From positions 434,001 through 498,000 of the forward strand of contig NZ_FQYO01000003.1 of assembly GCF_900141735.1 (NCBI RefSeq): a DNA stretch of 64,000 nt. Reading direction: 5' to 3'. Shown one piece after another: positions 47,086 to 55,779 of this stretch. The notes under the pieces were generated by a model. It had not been told where the DNA came from. It did not search any database and was given only the letters and a program-made list of their open reading frames with translations. The position numbers and the translations under genes were made by a program. How positions within the stretch are numbered: the stretch's first letter is position 1; each line of letters opens with the position of its first letter. The stretch comes from Wenxinia saemankumensis (GTDB lineage: Bacteria > Pseudomonadota > Alphaproteobacteria > Rhodobacterales > Rhodobacteraceae).

Positions 47086-47445
47086 CTAGTCCTTCCGCCC
47101 GTCTTCGTAGAACGGCGTCATCTGCGCGATGATCACCGAATTCTCCGCCCGCGCGCGGTCCATCAGGGCGCGTTCCTCGTCGGCGATGTCGTGCCCCTCG
47201 GCCAGCCGTTCCTCCAGCGTGCCGTAGCCCGACACGTCGAGCGGGGCGAGCCCGGCCTGCTTGAGGATGGCGACCGTCTCGCGCACCGCCTCGGCCTCGT
47301 CCACGCCGGAGGCATAGCACATCAGCGCGGCGCCGGTGGATCCCTCCGGCAGGTCGTCGCCCCGGCGCCGCCCGACCTCGACCAGCAGAGTGTAGACATG
47401 CTGCGGACGCGGCGTCCGGCGCGGCTTCTCGCTCTTTTCTGGCAT
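47086..47445 (-). CDS. Conserved-looking hypothetical protein
   Basis: A 119-residue soluble protein without signal or membrane segments: HVYTLLVEVGRRRGDDLPEG, then VDEAEAVRETVAILKQAGLAPLDVSGYGTL and a mostly helical, acidic C-terminus (DEERALMDRARAENSVIIAQ). The codon-position pattern and the balanced amino-acid composition support a real gene, but I recognise no family. The ATG at 47445 follows an in-frame GTG (47448). It is convergent with the DksA-like gene. Confidence 0.72.
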   Translation of the reverse strand: MPEKSEKPRRTPRPQHVYTLLVEVGRRRGDDLPEGSTGAALMCYASGVDEAEAVRETVAILKQAGLAPLDVSGYGTLEERLAEGHDIADEERALMDRARAENSVIIAQMTPFYEDGRKD

Positions 47446-47909
47446 CACGTCCCGCCTTGCTGGCCCTTGTCAACGGCTCGTTAATCCCTCGCGGATAGGA
47501 AGAACAAGTCCCCCGCAGGCTGGGTTTCGCCGTCCTGCCGGGGGTGCGGCGCGGATCGGCGGAGCGGTCCGTCGTCGACGTGCATCTCGCCATCGCGGGT
47601 CACGGCCTCGTGACGGTCGATGGCGCGCGGGCGGAAATGCTGCTGCCCCGCCCGAACACGGCCCGTCTCCCGGGGGCGGAGGGGCAGAGGGCCCTGCGGG
47701 CGGCCTGCGGCGCGGGCCCGGACCGGGCGGGCGCCCCGCCCGCCCTCGCTGCGCCGCCGCGCGGCGGAGGCGTTGTCGCGGGACTGGCCCGGGCGGATCG
47801 CGCGGCAGGATGCGGGGGCGAGGGCCGACCGATGGGCGCTGAATGTCGAAGGGCCCGCCGCTGTCGCGACGGGCCCCTGACCGGCCCGGGGCCGGGATGT
47901 CTGGAGAGA
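47446..47909. other. Intergenic stretch with one terminator candidate
   Basis: These 464 bases hold open frames on both strands, but their translations are Arg/Ala/Gly-rich and lack motifs. I see no gene. The right end has a strong hairpin (47851-47876) that could terminate the GlsB-type gene. The promoter of the hypothetical gene ending at 47086 should lie near the left end. Confidence 0.6.
47851..47876 (-). terminator. Candidate terminator of the GlsB-type gene
   Basis: On the reverse strand GGGCCCGTCGC-gaca-GCGGCGGGCCC forms an 11-bp stem with one G-T pair and a four-base loop, followed by TTCGACATT. It lies 33 bases past the stop of the GlsB-type gene. The U tract is weak but the hairpin is strong. 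Confidence 0.55.
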
Positions 47910-48164
47910 TCAGGTCTTGCGGCGGACCAGCCGCGCGATCCAGATCAGGAGGCAGGCGCCGATGAAGCCGGCGATGAGAGAGCCGATCCAGCCATAGGTC
48001 GTGGTATCGAAGAAGAGCCCGAGCAGGAAGTTGAACACGATGGCACCGATGATCCCGAGGATGATGTTCATCAGGATGCCCATGTTCGACTTCATGAACT
48101 GTTCGGCCAGCCAACCGGCGATGCCGCCGATGATGATGGCCGCGATCCAACCCACTCCGTTCAT
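47910..48164 (-). CDS. GlsB/YeaQ/YmgE family stress membrane protein
   Basis: An 84-residue small membrane protein with three hydrophobic segments: WIAAIIIGGIAGWLAEQFMK, GILMNIILGIIGAIVFNFLLGLFF and IGSLIAGFIGACLLIWIARL. The G-rich pattern and basic end (RRKT) are characteristic of the transglycosylase-associated/GlsB family, small stress-induced membrane proteins of unknown mechanism. AAAGGA precedes the ATG. A candidate EcfG-type promoter lies upstream. Confidence 0.92.
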   Translation of the reverse strand: MNGVGWIAAIIIGGIAGWLAEQFMKSNMGILMNIILGIIGAIVFNFLLGLFFDTTTYGWIGSLIAGFIGACLLIWIARLVRRKT

Positions 48165-48229
48165 GACGTTAGTCCTTTCGTCCCGTTTGCAGCGGCGGAC
48201 CTCTATCGGTCCGTCCGTATCGGGCTCAT

Positions 48230-48255
48230 AACGCGATTGTCATCTGTTCGGTTCC
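48230..48255 (-). promoter_or_regulatory. Candidate EcfG-type (general stress) promoter
   Basis: On the reverse strand GGAAC (48251-48255), here within GGAACC, is followed after 17 bases by CGTT (48230-48233). This is a full match to the alphaproteobacterial EcfG consensus. Transcription would begin about 60 bases before the GlsB-type gene, a class of gene that is often stress-induced. Whether this organism has EcfG/PhyR is not visible here. Confidence 0.5.
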
Positions 48256-48348
48256 ATCGCGCGGCGCGGAACCCGTCGCGGCGCCCCGGGTCGGCGCCGA
48301 CGGTCGCGGGCCGGTGGTTCGGGGGCCGGTGGATCGGGGGCCGGGGGA

Positions 48349-49176
48349 TCAGTCGCGCAGCAGCTCGTTGATGCCGGTCTTGGACCGGGTGCGCTCGTCG
48401 ACGCGCTTGACGATCACCGCGCAGTAGAGGTTCACGCCGTTCTTCGAGGGCATCGAGCCGGCGACGACGACGGAATAGGGCGGCACCTCGCCATAGAAGT
48501 TCTCTCCCGTCTCGCGGTCGACGATCTTCGTCGACTGGCCGAGGAAGACGCCCATGCCGAGGACCGATCCCTCGCGCACGATCACGCCCTCGACCACCTC
48601 GGACCGCGCCCCGATGAAGCAGTTGTCCTCGATGATCGTCGGGCCCGCCTGCATCGGCTCGAGCACGCCGCCGATCCCGACGCCGCCGCTCAGATGCACG
48701 TTCTTTCCGATCTGGGCGCAGGAGCCGACCGTCGCCCATGTGTCGACCATCGTGCCCTCGTCCACGTAGGCGCCGAGGTTGACGAAGGACGGCATCAGCA
48801 CCACGCCCGGCGCGATGTAGGCCGACCGGCGCACCACCGCGTTCGGCACCGCGCGGAAGCCCGCGGCGCGCCACTGGTTGTCGCCCCAGCCCTTGAACTT
48901 GCTGTCCACCTTGTCCCACCAGCCGCCGCCCTGCGGCCCGCCGGCATGCTGCTCCATGTCCTTGATGCGGAAGCCCAGCAGCACCGCCTTCTTGGCCCAC
49001 TGGTTGACGTGCCAGGTGCCGTCCCCCCCGCGCTCGGCCACCCGAAGTGTACCGGCGTCGAGCGCGTCCAGCGTCGCCTCGATCGCCTCGCGCGTCTCGC
49101 CCCCGGTCGTGGGGGTGATCTCGGCACGGGCCTCCCAGGCGGCTTCGATCGCGGCTTCGAGCTGGGCGTGGGGCAT
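48349..49176 (-). CDS. dapD: 2,3,4,5-tetrahydropyridine-2,6-dicarboxylate N-succinyltransferase
   Basis: A 275-residue left-handed beta-helix enzyme of the succinylase branch of lysine and diaminopimelate synthesis. The N-terminal domain reads [18 protein letters not shown]. Hexapeptide repeats run from about residue 105 to 230 ([34 protein letters not shown]). The conserved end is [16 protein letters not shown]. The ATG at 49176 has GGAG six bases upstream; the ATG at 49188 has none. Confidence 0.95.
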   Translation of the reverse strand: MPHAQLEAAIEAAWEARAEITPTTGGETREAIEATLDALDAGTLRVAERGGDGTWHVNQWAKKAVLLGFRIKDMEQHAGGPQGGGWWDKVDSKFKGWGDNQWRAAGFRAVPNAVVRRSAYIAPGVVLMPSFVNLGAYVDEGTMVDTWATVGSCAQIGKNVHLSGGVGIGGVLEPMQAGPTIIEDNCFIGARSEVVEGVIVREGSVLGMGVFLGQSTKIVDRETGENFYGEVPPYSVVVAGSMPSKNGVNLYCAVIVKRVDERTRSKTGINELLRD

Positions 49177-49237
49177 GGCGGTCTCCATCGGCGGGGTGGT
49201 CCGCCCGTCCCCTAGCCGACCCGGGCGCCCCCGTCCA

Positions 49238-50115
49238 TCACGCGGGATGGGCCAGCACCTCGGCGAGGATGCGGTGGATCATGGCGAGGAAGGCGGGGTT
49301 GCCGCGCCGGTAGAACGGGATGCCCATGCAGGCCATGGCCAGCGCATGGGCCCGGCCCCGCGCCAGCGCCGCGGGGTCCGGGCGCAGGGCGGCGGCCAGC
49401 GCCGTGCGGCCGGGGACGCCCAGCACCGTCCAGCCCGCCATCAGGTCGCGGGCCGGGTCGCCGCGCGAGAGGCCGCCCCAGTCGATCACGCCCGACAGCG
49501 CGCCGCCCCGCACCACGAGGTTGAGCGGATGCAGATCGCCATGCACAACCACGGACGGGCCGCCATGGCGGGGCAGGGCCATCGCCGCGTCCCATTCGGC
49601 CTCCAGCCGGCCCCGGTCGCCTTCCCCGGGGCGGAACTCGGCGATCTGGGCACGCACGGATTCGTCCTGCGCGGCGAGGCTGCGCGAGGGCGGCAGCGCC
49701 CCGGCCCCCGGCAGGGCCTGGAGGGCGCGCATCATTCCCGCGAGGGCGCGGCCTGCCGCCGGGTCGTCCCGCGGCGGCGCGTGATGGGCGCTGTCGCCCT
49801 CCAGCCAGTCCTGGATCGTCCAGGGATGGGGAAAGCCCGGGCCCGGCGCCCCGGCGAAGCGAAGGCGCGGCACGGCCAGCCCGGGCGGGCGCAGGGGGGC
49901 GAGACCCGGCAGCCAGTGCCGGTCGGTCGCGACCTGCCGCACGCCGCACTCCCGCAAGGGCAGCCGCAGCACCGCCCTGGGTCCCAGCCGGAACAGGGCG
50001 TTGTCCGTCCCGCCCGGGACCGGGGAAACGGCGCCCCGTCGAGGAAGGCAGGGGCCTGCGCGGCGACGAGGGCGCGAGCGGTCGCGGCGGTCGGGGGCGG
50101 GGGGAGGGGGCGCAT
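49238..50115 (-). pseudogene. Aminoglycoside phosphotransferase-family gene with apparent frameshift
   Basis: The main frame encodes most of an APH/choline kinase-fold protein, with the catalytic loop VVVHGDLHPLNLVV and the DFG-like GVIDWGGLSRGD. Its N-terminal part is found in another frame: a start at 50115 gives RPLPPPPTAATARALVAAQA up to LDGAPFP. The expected continuation PVPGGTDNALFRLG then appears in the main frame. The switch falls at about 50025-50035 in GTTTCCCCGG, and one additional base there would join the frames. Either a true frameshift or a sequencing error is possible. If intact, the protein would be a kinase of a small molecule; resistance cannot be inferred. Confidence 0.7.
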
Positions 50116-50219
50116 CGGACGGTCCTGTCGTGTCGCGCCGCATCCATGCGGCCTGCATGGCGTTTACACGCCGCCGCGGTTCCGGCACACCGGCGCCGCC
50201 CTGATCCCGGAAGACGCAC

Positions 50220-51116
50220 ATGCCCGACATCCGCCGCCCCCACGATGCCCGCCGCCACCCGCTGCGCGACAGCCGGTCCGACAGGCAGGCGACGCAGCAC
50301 ATCCCCGACACGCCGCAGACGCGCTCGCCGACCTATCGGCTCGCCTTCGCGGACGAGGATTTCCTGACGCGCGAGGACCTGCGGCCGGTCCGGCTGCAGC
50401 TGGAACTGCTCAAGCCCGAACTGGCGATGGATGCGGCGGGCGTGACTTCGACCATCGTGCTCTTCGGCGGGGCGCGCATCCCCGAGCCGTCGAAGGCGGC
50501 GGGCGCCCGGACCGAGACGCTGGGCCGGCTCTCGGCCTATTACGAGGAGGCCCGCCTCTTCGCAGAGAAGATGACCCGCCTCTCGATGGAGACGGGCGGC
50601 CACGAGAACGTCATCGTCACCGGCGGCGGCCCCGGCGTGATGGAGGCGGGCAATCGCGGGGCGCAGGATGCGGGCGGCCGGTCGATCGGCCTCAACATCG
50701 TGCTGCCTCACGAGCAGGCGCCGAACCTCTTCGTCACGCCGGAGCTGTGCTTCAACTTCCACTACTTTGCCATCCGCAAGATGCATTTCCTGATGCGGGC
50801 CGCGGCGATCTGCGTCTTTCCGGGCGGGTTCGGCACGCTGGACGAGCTGTTCGAGGCACTGACCCTGATCCAGACGGGCCGCATGGCGAAGGTGCCGGTC
50901 CTGCTGTTCGGCCGGGACTTCTGGGAAGGGATCGTCAACTGGGAGGCGCTGGCCGAGGCCGGCACGATCAGCCGCGTCGATCTCGACCTCTTCGCCTATG
51001 TCGAGACCGCGGACGAGGCGATCGCGGCGATCGAGAGCTGGGCGGGCAAGGGCGAGATCCGGCAGGACATTCCGGGCCGCGAGCCGCCGGTGAAGGAAGA
51101 GCGGACGGGCGACTAG
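50220..51116 (+). CDS. TIGR00730/LOG family Rossmann-fold protein
   Basis: A 298-residue protein of the LOG/lysine-decarboxylase-like family. The two signature motifs are VTGGGPGVMEAGNRGAQ near residue 138 and FPGGFGTLDELFEALTLIQ near residue 200. Many members hydrolyse nucleoside 5'-monophosphates (cytokinin riboside phosphoribohydrolase activity), and others have no assigned role. The first 90 residues are a longer N-terminal region typical of the large-form subgroup. Confidence 0.88.
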   Translation: MPDIRRPHDARRHPLRDSRSDRQATQHIPDTPQTRSPTYRLAFADEDFLTREDLRPVRLQLELLKPELAMDAAGVTSTIVLFGGARIPEPSKAAGARTETLGRLSAYYEEARLFAEKMTRLSMETGGHENVIVTGGGPGVMEAGNRGAQDAGGRSIGLNIVLPHEQAPNLFVTPELCFNFHYFAIRKMHFLMRAAAICVFPGGFGTLDELFEALTLIQTGRMAKVPVLLFGRDFWEGIVNWEALAEAGTISRVDLDLFAYVETADEAIAAIESWAGKGEIRQDIPGREPPVKEERTGD

Positions 51117-51200
51117 GCCGGGGATCAGCCGGGACGGGGCGGCCCCGGCCGGTCCGGCGAACTGGGCGCCCGGGGCCGGCTCGCCCGGCGCCCCGGGGCG

Positions 51201-52433
51201 TCAGGCCGCTTCCAGCGCCGCCGCCCGCCGGGCGAGGCCCGCCGCCACGGCGGTGAAGGCCGCCGTCTCGACCGGTTCGGCCGCGGTGCAGAGCGCCTCG
51301 GCCCGCCCCCGCAGCGCGCCGAGCAGGGCGGAGCCGCCCACGTAGACGAGATGCGTCACCTCCTGCGGGCGCACGCCCGCATGGTCCAGCGCCTCGCGGG
51401 CGCCCGCCTCCACCGCGTCGGCCATCGGGGCGAGGTCGCGCTCCAGCCGGCCCGGGTCCAGCGGCGCGCCGAGGCCGGACTCGACCAGCGACAGGTCCAG
51501 CTCGGCCGCCCCGGCATTGGCCGCGATCTTGCCGTCCTCGACCTGCATCGCCAGCTCGAAGCCAAGCTGGTCCTCGAGCACGCGCTGCCAGCGGGCGAAG
51601 AGCTCGGGCCGGTCGGCCAGCTTCGTCCAGCGAGCGGCCTCGCGCATCATCTGCGGGGTCTGCAGGAAGCCGATCTTCTCCCATGTCGCCATGTCCTGGA
51701 ACGGGGCCTGCGGGGCAGGGAAGAGATCGCTTCCGAGTTCGGCATGCAGCAGGCCCCCCATGCCGAGGCGCGGCATGACATGGGCGAGGCTGACGAGCCG
51801 GTCGGCATCGGTGCCGCCGACGCGCACGCCGTGGCTGGCGATCACCTCGGGCACGCCGTTCCGCGCGCGGAACAGGGTGAAGTCCGACGTGCCGCCCCCG
51901 ATGTCGAAGACGAGGCCGAGCCCCTCGCCGATCCCGGTCGCCAGCACGGCGGCCTCCGGCTCGGGCAGCCATTCGACCGTCTCGAACCCGGCGGCGCGAT
52001 AGGCGTCGGTCAGGTCGAGCGCCGCCTGCGCGTCGCGCGCGGGATCGTCCTGGAACCGGACCGGCCGGCCCGCGACGACGCGGGTGAAGCGGCGCCCCTC
52101 CGCCGCCTCGGCCCGCGCCTTCACCAGTGCCAGCACCTCGCCCACGAGGTCGACGAGGGTCATGCGACGGTTCAGCAGCTGCCGCGTCTCGCGCATCAGC
52201 GGCGTGCCGAGCACGCGCTTCAGCGCGCGCAGGAACCGCCCCTCGCGCCCGTCGGTCAGCGCGGCCACCGCGTCCGAGCCGAACAGCATCTCTCCTCCGT
52301 CGAAGTCGAGGAACACGGCCGAGGGGATGGAATCGCGCCTCGGCTCCAGCTCGATCAGGCGCGGGGCATCCCCCGCCATGCGCGCGGCGGCGGTGTTCGA
52401 GGTGCCGAAATCGATGCCGATCCAGTCCGTCAT
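51201..52433 (-). CDS. Hsp70-like protein (YegD type)
   Basis: A 410-residue protein with the Hsp70/actin ATPase fold: TDWIGIDFGTSNTAAAR (phosphate 1), LGLVFDIGGGTSDFTLFRA near residue 180 (phosphate 2) and HLVYVGGSALLGALRG near residue 370 (adenosine). A true substrate-binding domain of DnaK is missing, as in YegD proteins. Its function is unknown. The ATG at 52433 starts the fold directly; a longer frame adds an unrelated Arg-rich segment. It is convergent with the LOG-family gene. Confidence 0.88.
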   Translation of the reverse strand: MTDWIGIDFGTSNTAAARMAGDAPRLIELEPRRDSIPSAVFLDFDGGEMLFGSDAVAALTDGREGRFLRALKRVLGTPLMRETRQLLNRRMTLVDLVGEVLALVKARAEAAEGRRFTRVVAGRPVRFQDDPARDAQAALDLTDAYRAAGFETVEWLPEPEAAVLATGIGEGLGLVFDIGGGTSDFTLFRARNGVPEVIASHGVRVGGTDADRLVSLAHVMPRLGMGGLLHAELGSDLFPAPQAPFQDMATWEKIGFLQTPQMMREAARWTKLADRPELFARWQRVLEDQLGFELAMQVEDGKIAANAGAAELDLSLVESGLGAPLDPGRLERDLAPMADAVEAGAREALDHAGVRPQEVTHLVYVGGSALLGALRGRAEALCTAAEPVETAAFTAVAAGLARRAAALEAA

Positions 52434-52559
52434 GGCGGGCCTCTCCCCTCGCGGAAAGCCGCGGTCGATACGCAAGGCGGCCCCGCCGGTCAAGCCGCGG
52501 CGCGGCCCGCGTTCCCGGGCGCCGGCATCCGCCTTTCGTGATCTCGCCGGGCAGGGGCG

Positions 52560-52588
52560 TTGGCACGCCCGTCCGCAGGGCGTATCTG
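52560..52588 (+). promoter_or_regulatory. Candidate promoter of the cytochrome c gene
   Basis: TTGGCA (52560-52565) and TATCTG (52583-52588) are 17 bases apart. The -35 matches the consensus at five of six positions and the -10 at three. The cytochrome ATG follows about 50 bases later. Confidence 0.35.
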
Positions 52589-52640
52589 TGTGCCGACCGG
52601 GGAAGTCGCGCACCTGTCCGCAGAAGAGAGACCACCATCC

Positions 52641-53105
52641 ATGACATCGTCACTTCGGGGAATGGCCCGGGCTGCGGCCCTCGCCGCGACGGCCGTCGTC
52701 GCGGCCCTGTCCGCCGCCGCGCCCGCCCGCGCCCAGCAGGCCGACGCCGCGAACGGCGAGACGCAGTTCAACCGCCAATGCGTGGCCTGCCACGTCGTCC
52801 GCAGCCCCGACGGGCGCACGCTGGCCGGGCGCACCGCCGAGACCGGCCCGAACCTCTACGGCGTGGCGGGGCGCCAGCCGGGCAGCCTGCCCGGCTTCGT
52901 CTACGGCGATGCGCTGGTCGCCTACGGGCAGCGCGGCACGAGCTGGGGCGAGGGGAACTTCACCGCCTACATCCAGTCGCCCACCGGCTTCCTGCGCGAG
53001 GCGCTGGACGACCGGCGGGCCCGCGCCCGGATGGCCTACGAGGTGCGCGATCCGGCCGATGCGCGCGACATCTGGGCCTATCTCTCGGGGCTCCCCTCGG
53101 GCTGA
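52641..53105 (+). CDS. Class I c-type cytochrome (cytochrome c2-like)
   Basis: A 154-residue periplasmic cytochrome. A signal peptide (AALAATAVVAALSAAAPARAQ) is followed by the haem-binding motif QCVACH near residue 50 and GPNLYGVAGRQPGSLPGF. The C-terminal RARMAYEVRDPADARDIWAYL supplies the likely axial Met. This layout matches small electron carriers such as c2 and c550. The electron partners are not visible in the neighbourhood. The ATG at 52641 is chosen because an upstream in-frame start would displace the signal peptide. Confidence 0.9.
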   Translation: MTSSLRGMARAAALAATAVVAALSAAAPARAQQADAANGETQFNRQCVACHVVRSPDGRTLAGRTAETGPNLYGVAGRQPGSLPGFVYGDALVAYGQRGTSWGEGNFTAYIQSPTGFLREALDDRRARARMAYEVRDPADARDIWAYLSGLPSG

Positions 53106-53246
53106 GGCCGGGGACGGGGCGCCGGGCCCCGGGTCTGTCAATCGGCCGTTAACCCCGGTATCCTCCGATACGAAGAGCCGGGGGGCGCAGAGGCGCCCCC
53201 GCAAGGGCCACACCCCCTGTCACCGGGGTCCAGGCGGAGCGGGCAC

Positions 53247-55289
53247 ATGGAGAGAGAGACCCTCGCGGTCCTGCGGGACACGTTCGGATTCGACGCCTTC
53301 CGGCCCGGGCAGGAAGAGATTGTCGACGCCGTGACCGCCGGGCGCGACACGCTCGCCATCATGCCGACGGGCGGCGGCAAGTCGCTGTGCTTCCAGCTGC
53401 CGGCCCTGCTGCGCGGCGGCGTGACGGTCGTCATCTCCCCCCTCATCGCGCTGATGCGCGACCAGGTCCGCGGCCTGCGCGAGGCGGGGGTCGAGGCCGG
53501 GGCGCTCACCTCCGGCAACACGCCGGAGGAGACCGACGCGGTCTGGGACGCGCTGTCGGCCGGCCGGCTGAAGCTGCTCTACATGGCGCCCGAGCGGCTG
53601 GCCGTGGGGGGCGTGGTGCAGATGCTGTCCCGCGCGGGCGTCGGCCTGATCGCCGTGGACGAGGCGCATTGCGTCAGCCAGTGGGGCCACGACTTCCGGC
53701 CCGACTACCTGCGGATCGGCGACCTGCGCCGGGCGCTGGACGTGCCGCTCGCCGCGTTCACCGCCACGGCCGACGCCGAGACCCGCGAGGAGATCGTGCA
53801 GAAGCTCTTCGCCGGGCGCGAGCCGGCGATGTTCCTGCGCGGCTTCGACCGGCCGAACCTGCACCTCGCCTTCGCGGTCAAGGACTCTCCCCGCCGCCAG
53901 ATCCTCGACTTCGCGGCGGCGCGGAAGGGGCAGTCGGGGATCGTCTATTGCGGCACGCGGGCCAAGACCGAGACGCTGGCCCAGGCCCTGCGCGAGGCGG
54001 GGCACGGCGCGATCAGCTATCACGGCGGGATGGAGGCCGAGGATCGCCGCGCCGCCGAGACGCGCTTCCAGCAGGAGGACGGGCTCATCGTCTGCGCCAC
54101 GATCGCCTTCGGCATGGGGATCGACAAGCCGGACATCCGATGGGTCGCCCATGCCGACCTGCCCAAATCGGTCGAGGGCTACTACCAGGAGATCGGGCGC
54201 GCGGGCCGCGACGGCGCCCCGGCCGAGACGCTGACGCTCTACGGTCCCGAGGACATCCGCTTCCGCCGCAGCCAGATCGACGAGAGCCCCGCCCCGCTGG
54301 AGCGGCGGCAGGCCGATCACGGCCGGCTCAACGCCCTGCTCGGCCTGGCGGAGGCGACGCGGTGCCGGCGGCTGGAGCTGCTGTCCTATTTCGGCGAGAC
54401 GCCGGAGGGCCCCTGCGGGCGCTGCGACCTGTGCGACAGCCCGCCTGAGACGTTCGACGCCACGACGCCGGTGCGGATGGCGCTGTCGGCCGCGCTGCGG
54501 ACGGGCGAGACCTTCGGCGCGGGGCACCTGATCGACATCCTGATGGGCAACGCCACCGACAAGGTGCGCCAGCGCGGCCACGACGACCTGCCGACCTTCG
54601 GCGTCGGGAAGGAGACGTCGAAGCCCCAGTGGCAGGCGATCTTCCGGCAGATGCTGGGCCGCGACCTGATGCGCCCCGACCCCGAGCGCCACGGCGGCCT
54701 GCGGATGACCGAGGCGGCCCGCCCGGTGCTGAAGGGCGAGGCCGAGGTGATCCTGCGGCGCGACACGATCCGGTCTGCCAAGGCGGGACCGAAGGTGAAG
54801 GCGATGGTCGCTGAGGAGGACGCGCCGCTCCTGTCCGCGCTCAAGGCGAAACGCCGGTTCCTGGCCGAGCAGCAGGGTGTGCCGGCCTACATCATCTTCA
54901 CCGACCGCACCCTGATCGAGATGGCCGAGACCCGGCCGGCCACGCTCGACGCGATGGCGAAGGTCGGCGGGGTGGGGGCCAAGAAGCTGGAGAGCTACGG
55001 CGCGGCCTTCCTGGAGGTGATCGCCGGCGCGGCGGAGGAGGTGCATCCCGCCCGCCGCAAGCTTGCCGGCCGCGCGGAGGGGGAGGTCTACGACCGCCTC
55101 GTCGCGGCGCAGGGCGACCTGGCGCGGGGCGAGAGCGGCCTCGACAAGCCGATGTCCTGCACCGCCGCGCAGCTGGCCCGGGTGGCCCGGTCGCGGCCCG
55201 CCGACCGCGACGCGCTGGTCCGGCTGCTGGGCGAGCGTCATGCCGAGCGGTTCGGCGACGCCTTCCTCGAGGCGATCCGCGGGGAGTAG
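53247..55289 (+). CDS. recQ: ATP-dependent DNA helicase RecQ
   Basis: A 680-residue 3'-5' helicase. The helicase core has MPTGGGKSLCFQLPALL (Walker A) and VDEAHCVSQWGHDFRPDY (DExH box). The zinc-binding region has CRRLELLSYF and CGRCDLCDSP. The RQC winged helix and an HRDC domain follow (FLAEQQGVPAYIIF near residue 540). A further 80-residue segment (KPMSCTAAQLARVARSRP) forms the C-terminus. ATG 53247 is preceded by GGAGCGGGCAC. A small GTATC-ctcc-GATAC hairpin lies about 80 bases upstream. Confidence 0.95.
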   Translation: MERETLAVLRDTFGFDAFRPGQEEIVDAVTAGRDTLAIMPTGGGKSLCFQLPALLRGGVTVVISPLIALMRDQVRGLREAGVEAGALTSGNTPEETDAVWDALSAGRLKLLYMAPERLAVGGVVQMLSRAGVGLIAVDEAHCVSQWGHDFRPDYLRIGDLRRALDVPLAAFTATADAETREEIVQKLFAGREPAMFLRGFDRPNLHLAFAVKDSPRRQILDFAAARKGQSGIVYCGTRAKTETLAQALREAGHGAISYHGGMEAEDRRAAETRFQQEDGLIVCATIAFGMGIDKPDIRWVAHADLPKSVEGYYQEIGRAGRDGAPAETLTLYGPEDIRFRRSQIDESPAPLERRQADHGRLNALLGLAEATRCRRLELLSYFGETPEGPCGRCDLCDSPPETFDATTPVRMALSAALRTGETFGAGHLIDILMGNATDKVRQRGHDDLPTFGVGKETSKPQWQAIFRQMLGRDLMRPDPERHGGLRMTEAARPVLKGEAEVILRRDTIRSAKAGPKVKAMVAEEDAPLLSALKAKRRFLAEQQGVPAYIIFTDRTLIEMAETRPATLDAMAKVGGVGAKKLESYGAAFLEVIAGAAEEVHPARRKLAGRAEGEVYDRLVAAQGDLARGESGLDKPMSCTAAQLARVARSRPADRDALVRLLGERHAERFGDAFLEAIRGE

Positions 55290-55779
55290 GGCCGGGGCGG
55301 CGCGCCCGGGGTCCCGGGTCCGGCTGCGATCGGTCGGCACCTGTCCCGCGCTGTCCGGCGCGGGTGGGCGCGCATCGTGCGATGCCCGGCCCGCCCCCTC
55401 GCCCGGGGCCGGGCGGGGGCATGACGCCGGCGGGCGCAGAGGGGCCGGGGGGACTCGTCCGGTCCGGTCGGCGCGGGGTCTGTCCGGGACGGCCCGCCCA
55501 GAGACAGACAGGGTGGGCGCGCATCGTGCGATGCCCGGCCCGCCCCCTCGCCCGGGGCCGGGCGGGGCATGACGCCGGCGGGCGCAGAGGGGCCGGCGGG
55601 CCTCGTCCGGTCCGGTCTGCGCCGGGTCTGTCCGGGACGGCCCGCCCAGAGACAGACAGGGTGGGCGATCGGGCGGCCGCCGGGGCGGGCCTCACGGACC
55701 CGGCATGGGGCGCAGCCCGTCGTTGTCCCGAATCGGGCGGCGTGACAGGTTGGCGCCATTCTTCCTCCGGATTTCGACG
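55290..55779. other. Intergenic region dominated by a tandem repeat
   Basis: The 490 bases between recQ and the macroglobulin gene contain no supported gene. Most of it is a two-copy repeat, described separately, ending about 110 bases before the macroglobulin ATG. The remaining part should carry that gene's promoter, but no clear boxes are seen. Confidence 0.7.
55362..55667. repeat. Two-copy tandem repeat of 149/148 bp with partial third copy
   Basis: Copy 1 (55362-55510) and copy 2 (55511-55658) both begin gggtgggcgcgcatcgtgcg and end cccgcccagagacagaca. They differ by a few substitutions and one base in length. A third copy begins at 55659 but diverges after nine bases. Each copy holds a small inverted repeat (gcatcg-tg-cgatgc) and a larger one (gcccggccc...gggccgggc). 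The unit is noncoding. Confidence 0.85.

Noticed and set aside
47469-47485. Similar short sequences gtcaacggctcgttaat here and gtcaatcggccgttaac at 53137-53153
   Set aside because: The two lie in opposite orientation relative to their nearest genes, and two short matches are too few to call a shared regulatory site.
47544-48371. Forward open frame across the gap before and over the GlsB-type gene
   Set aside because: It overlaps a clear small membrane-protein gene antisense and has no recognisable sequence.
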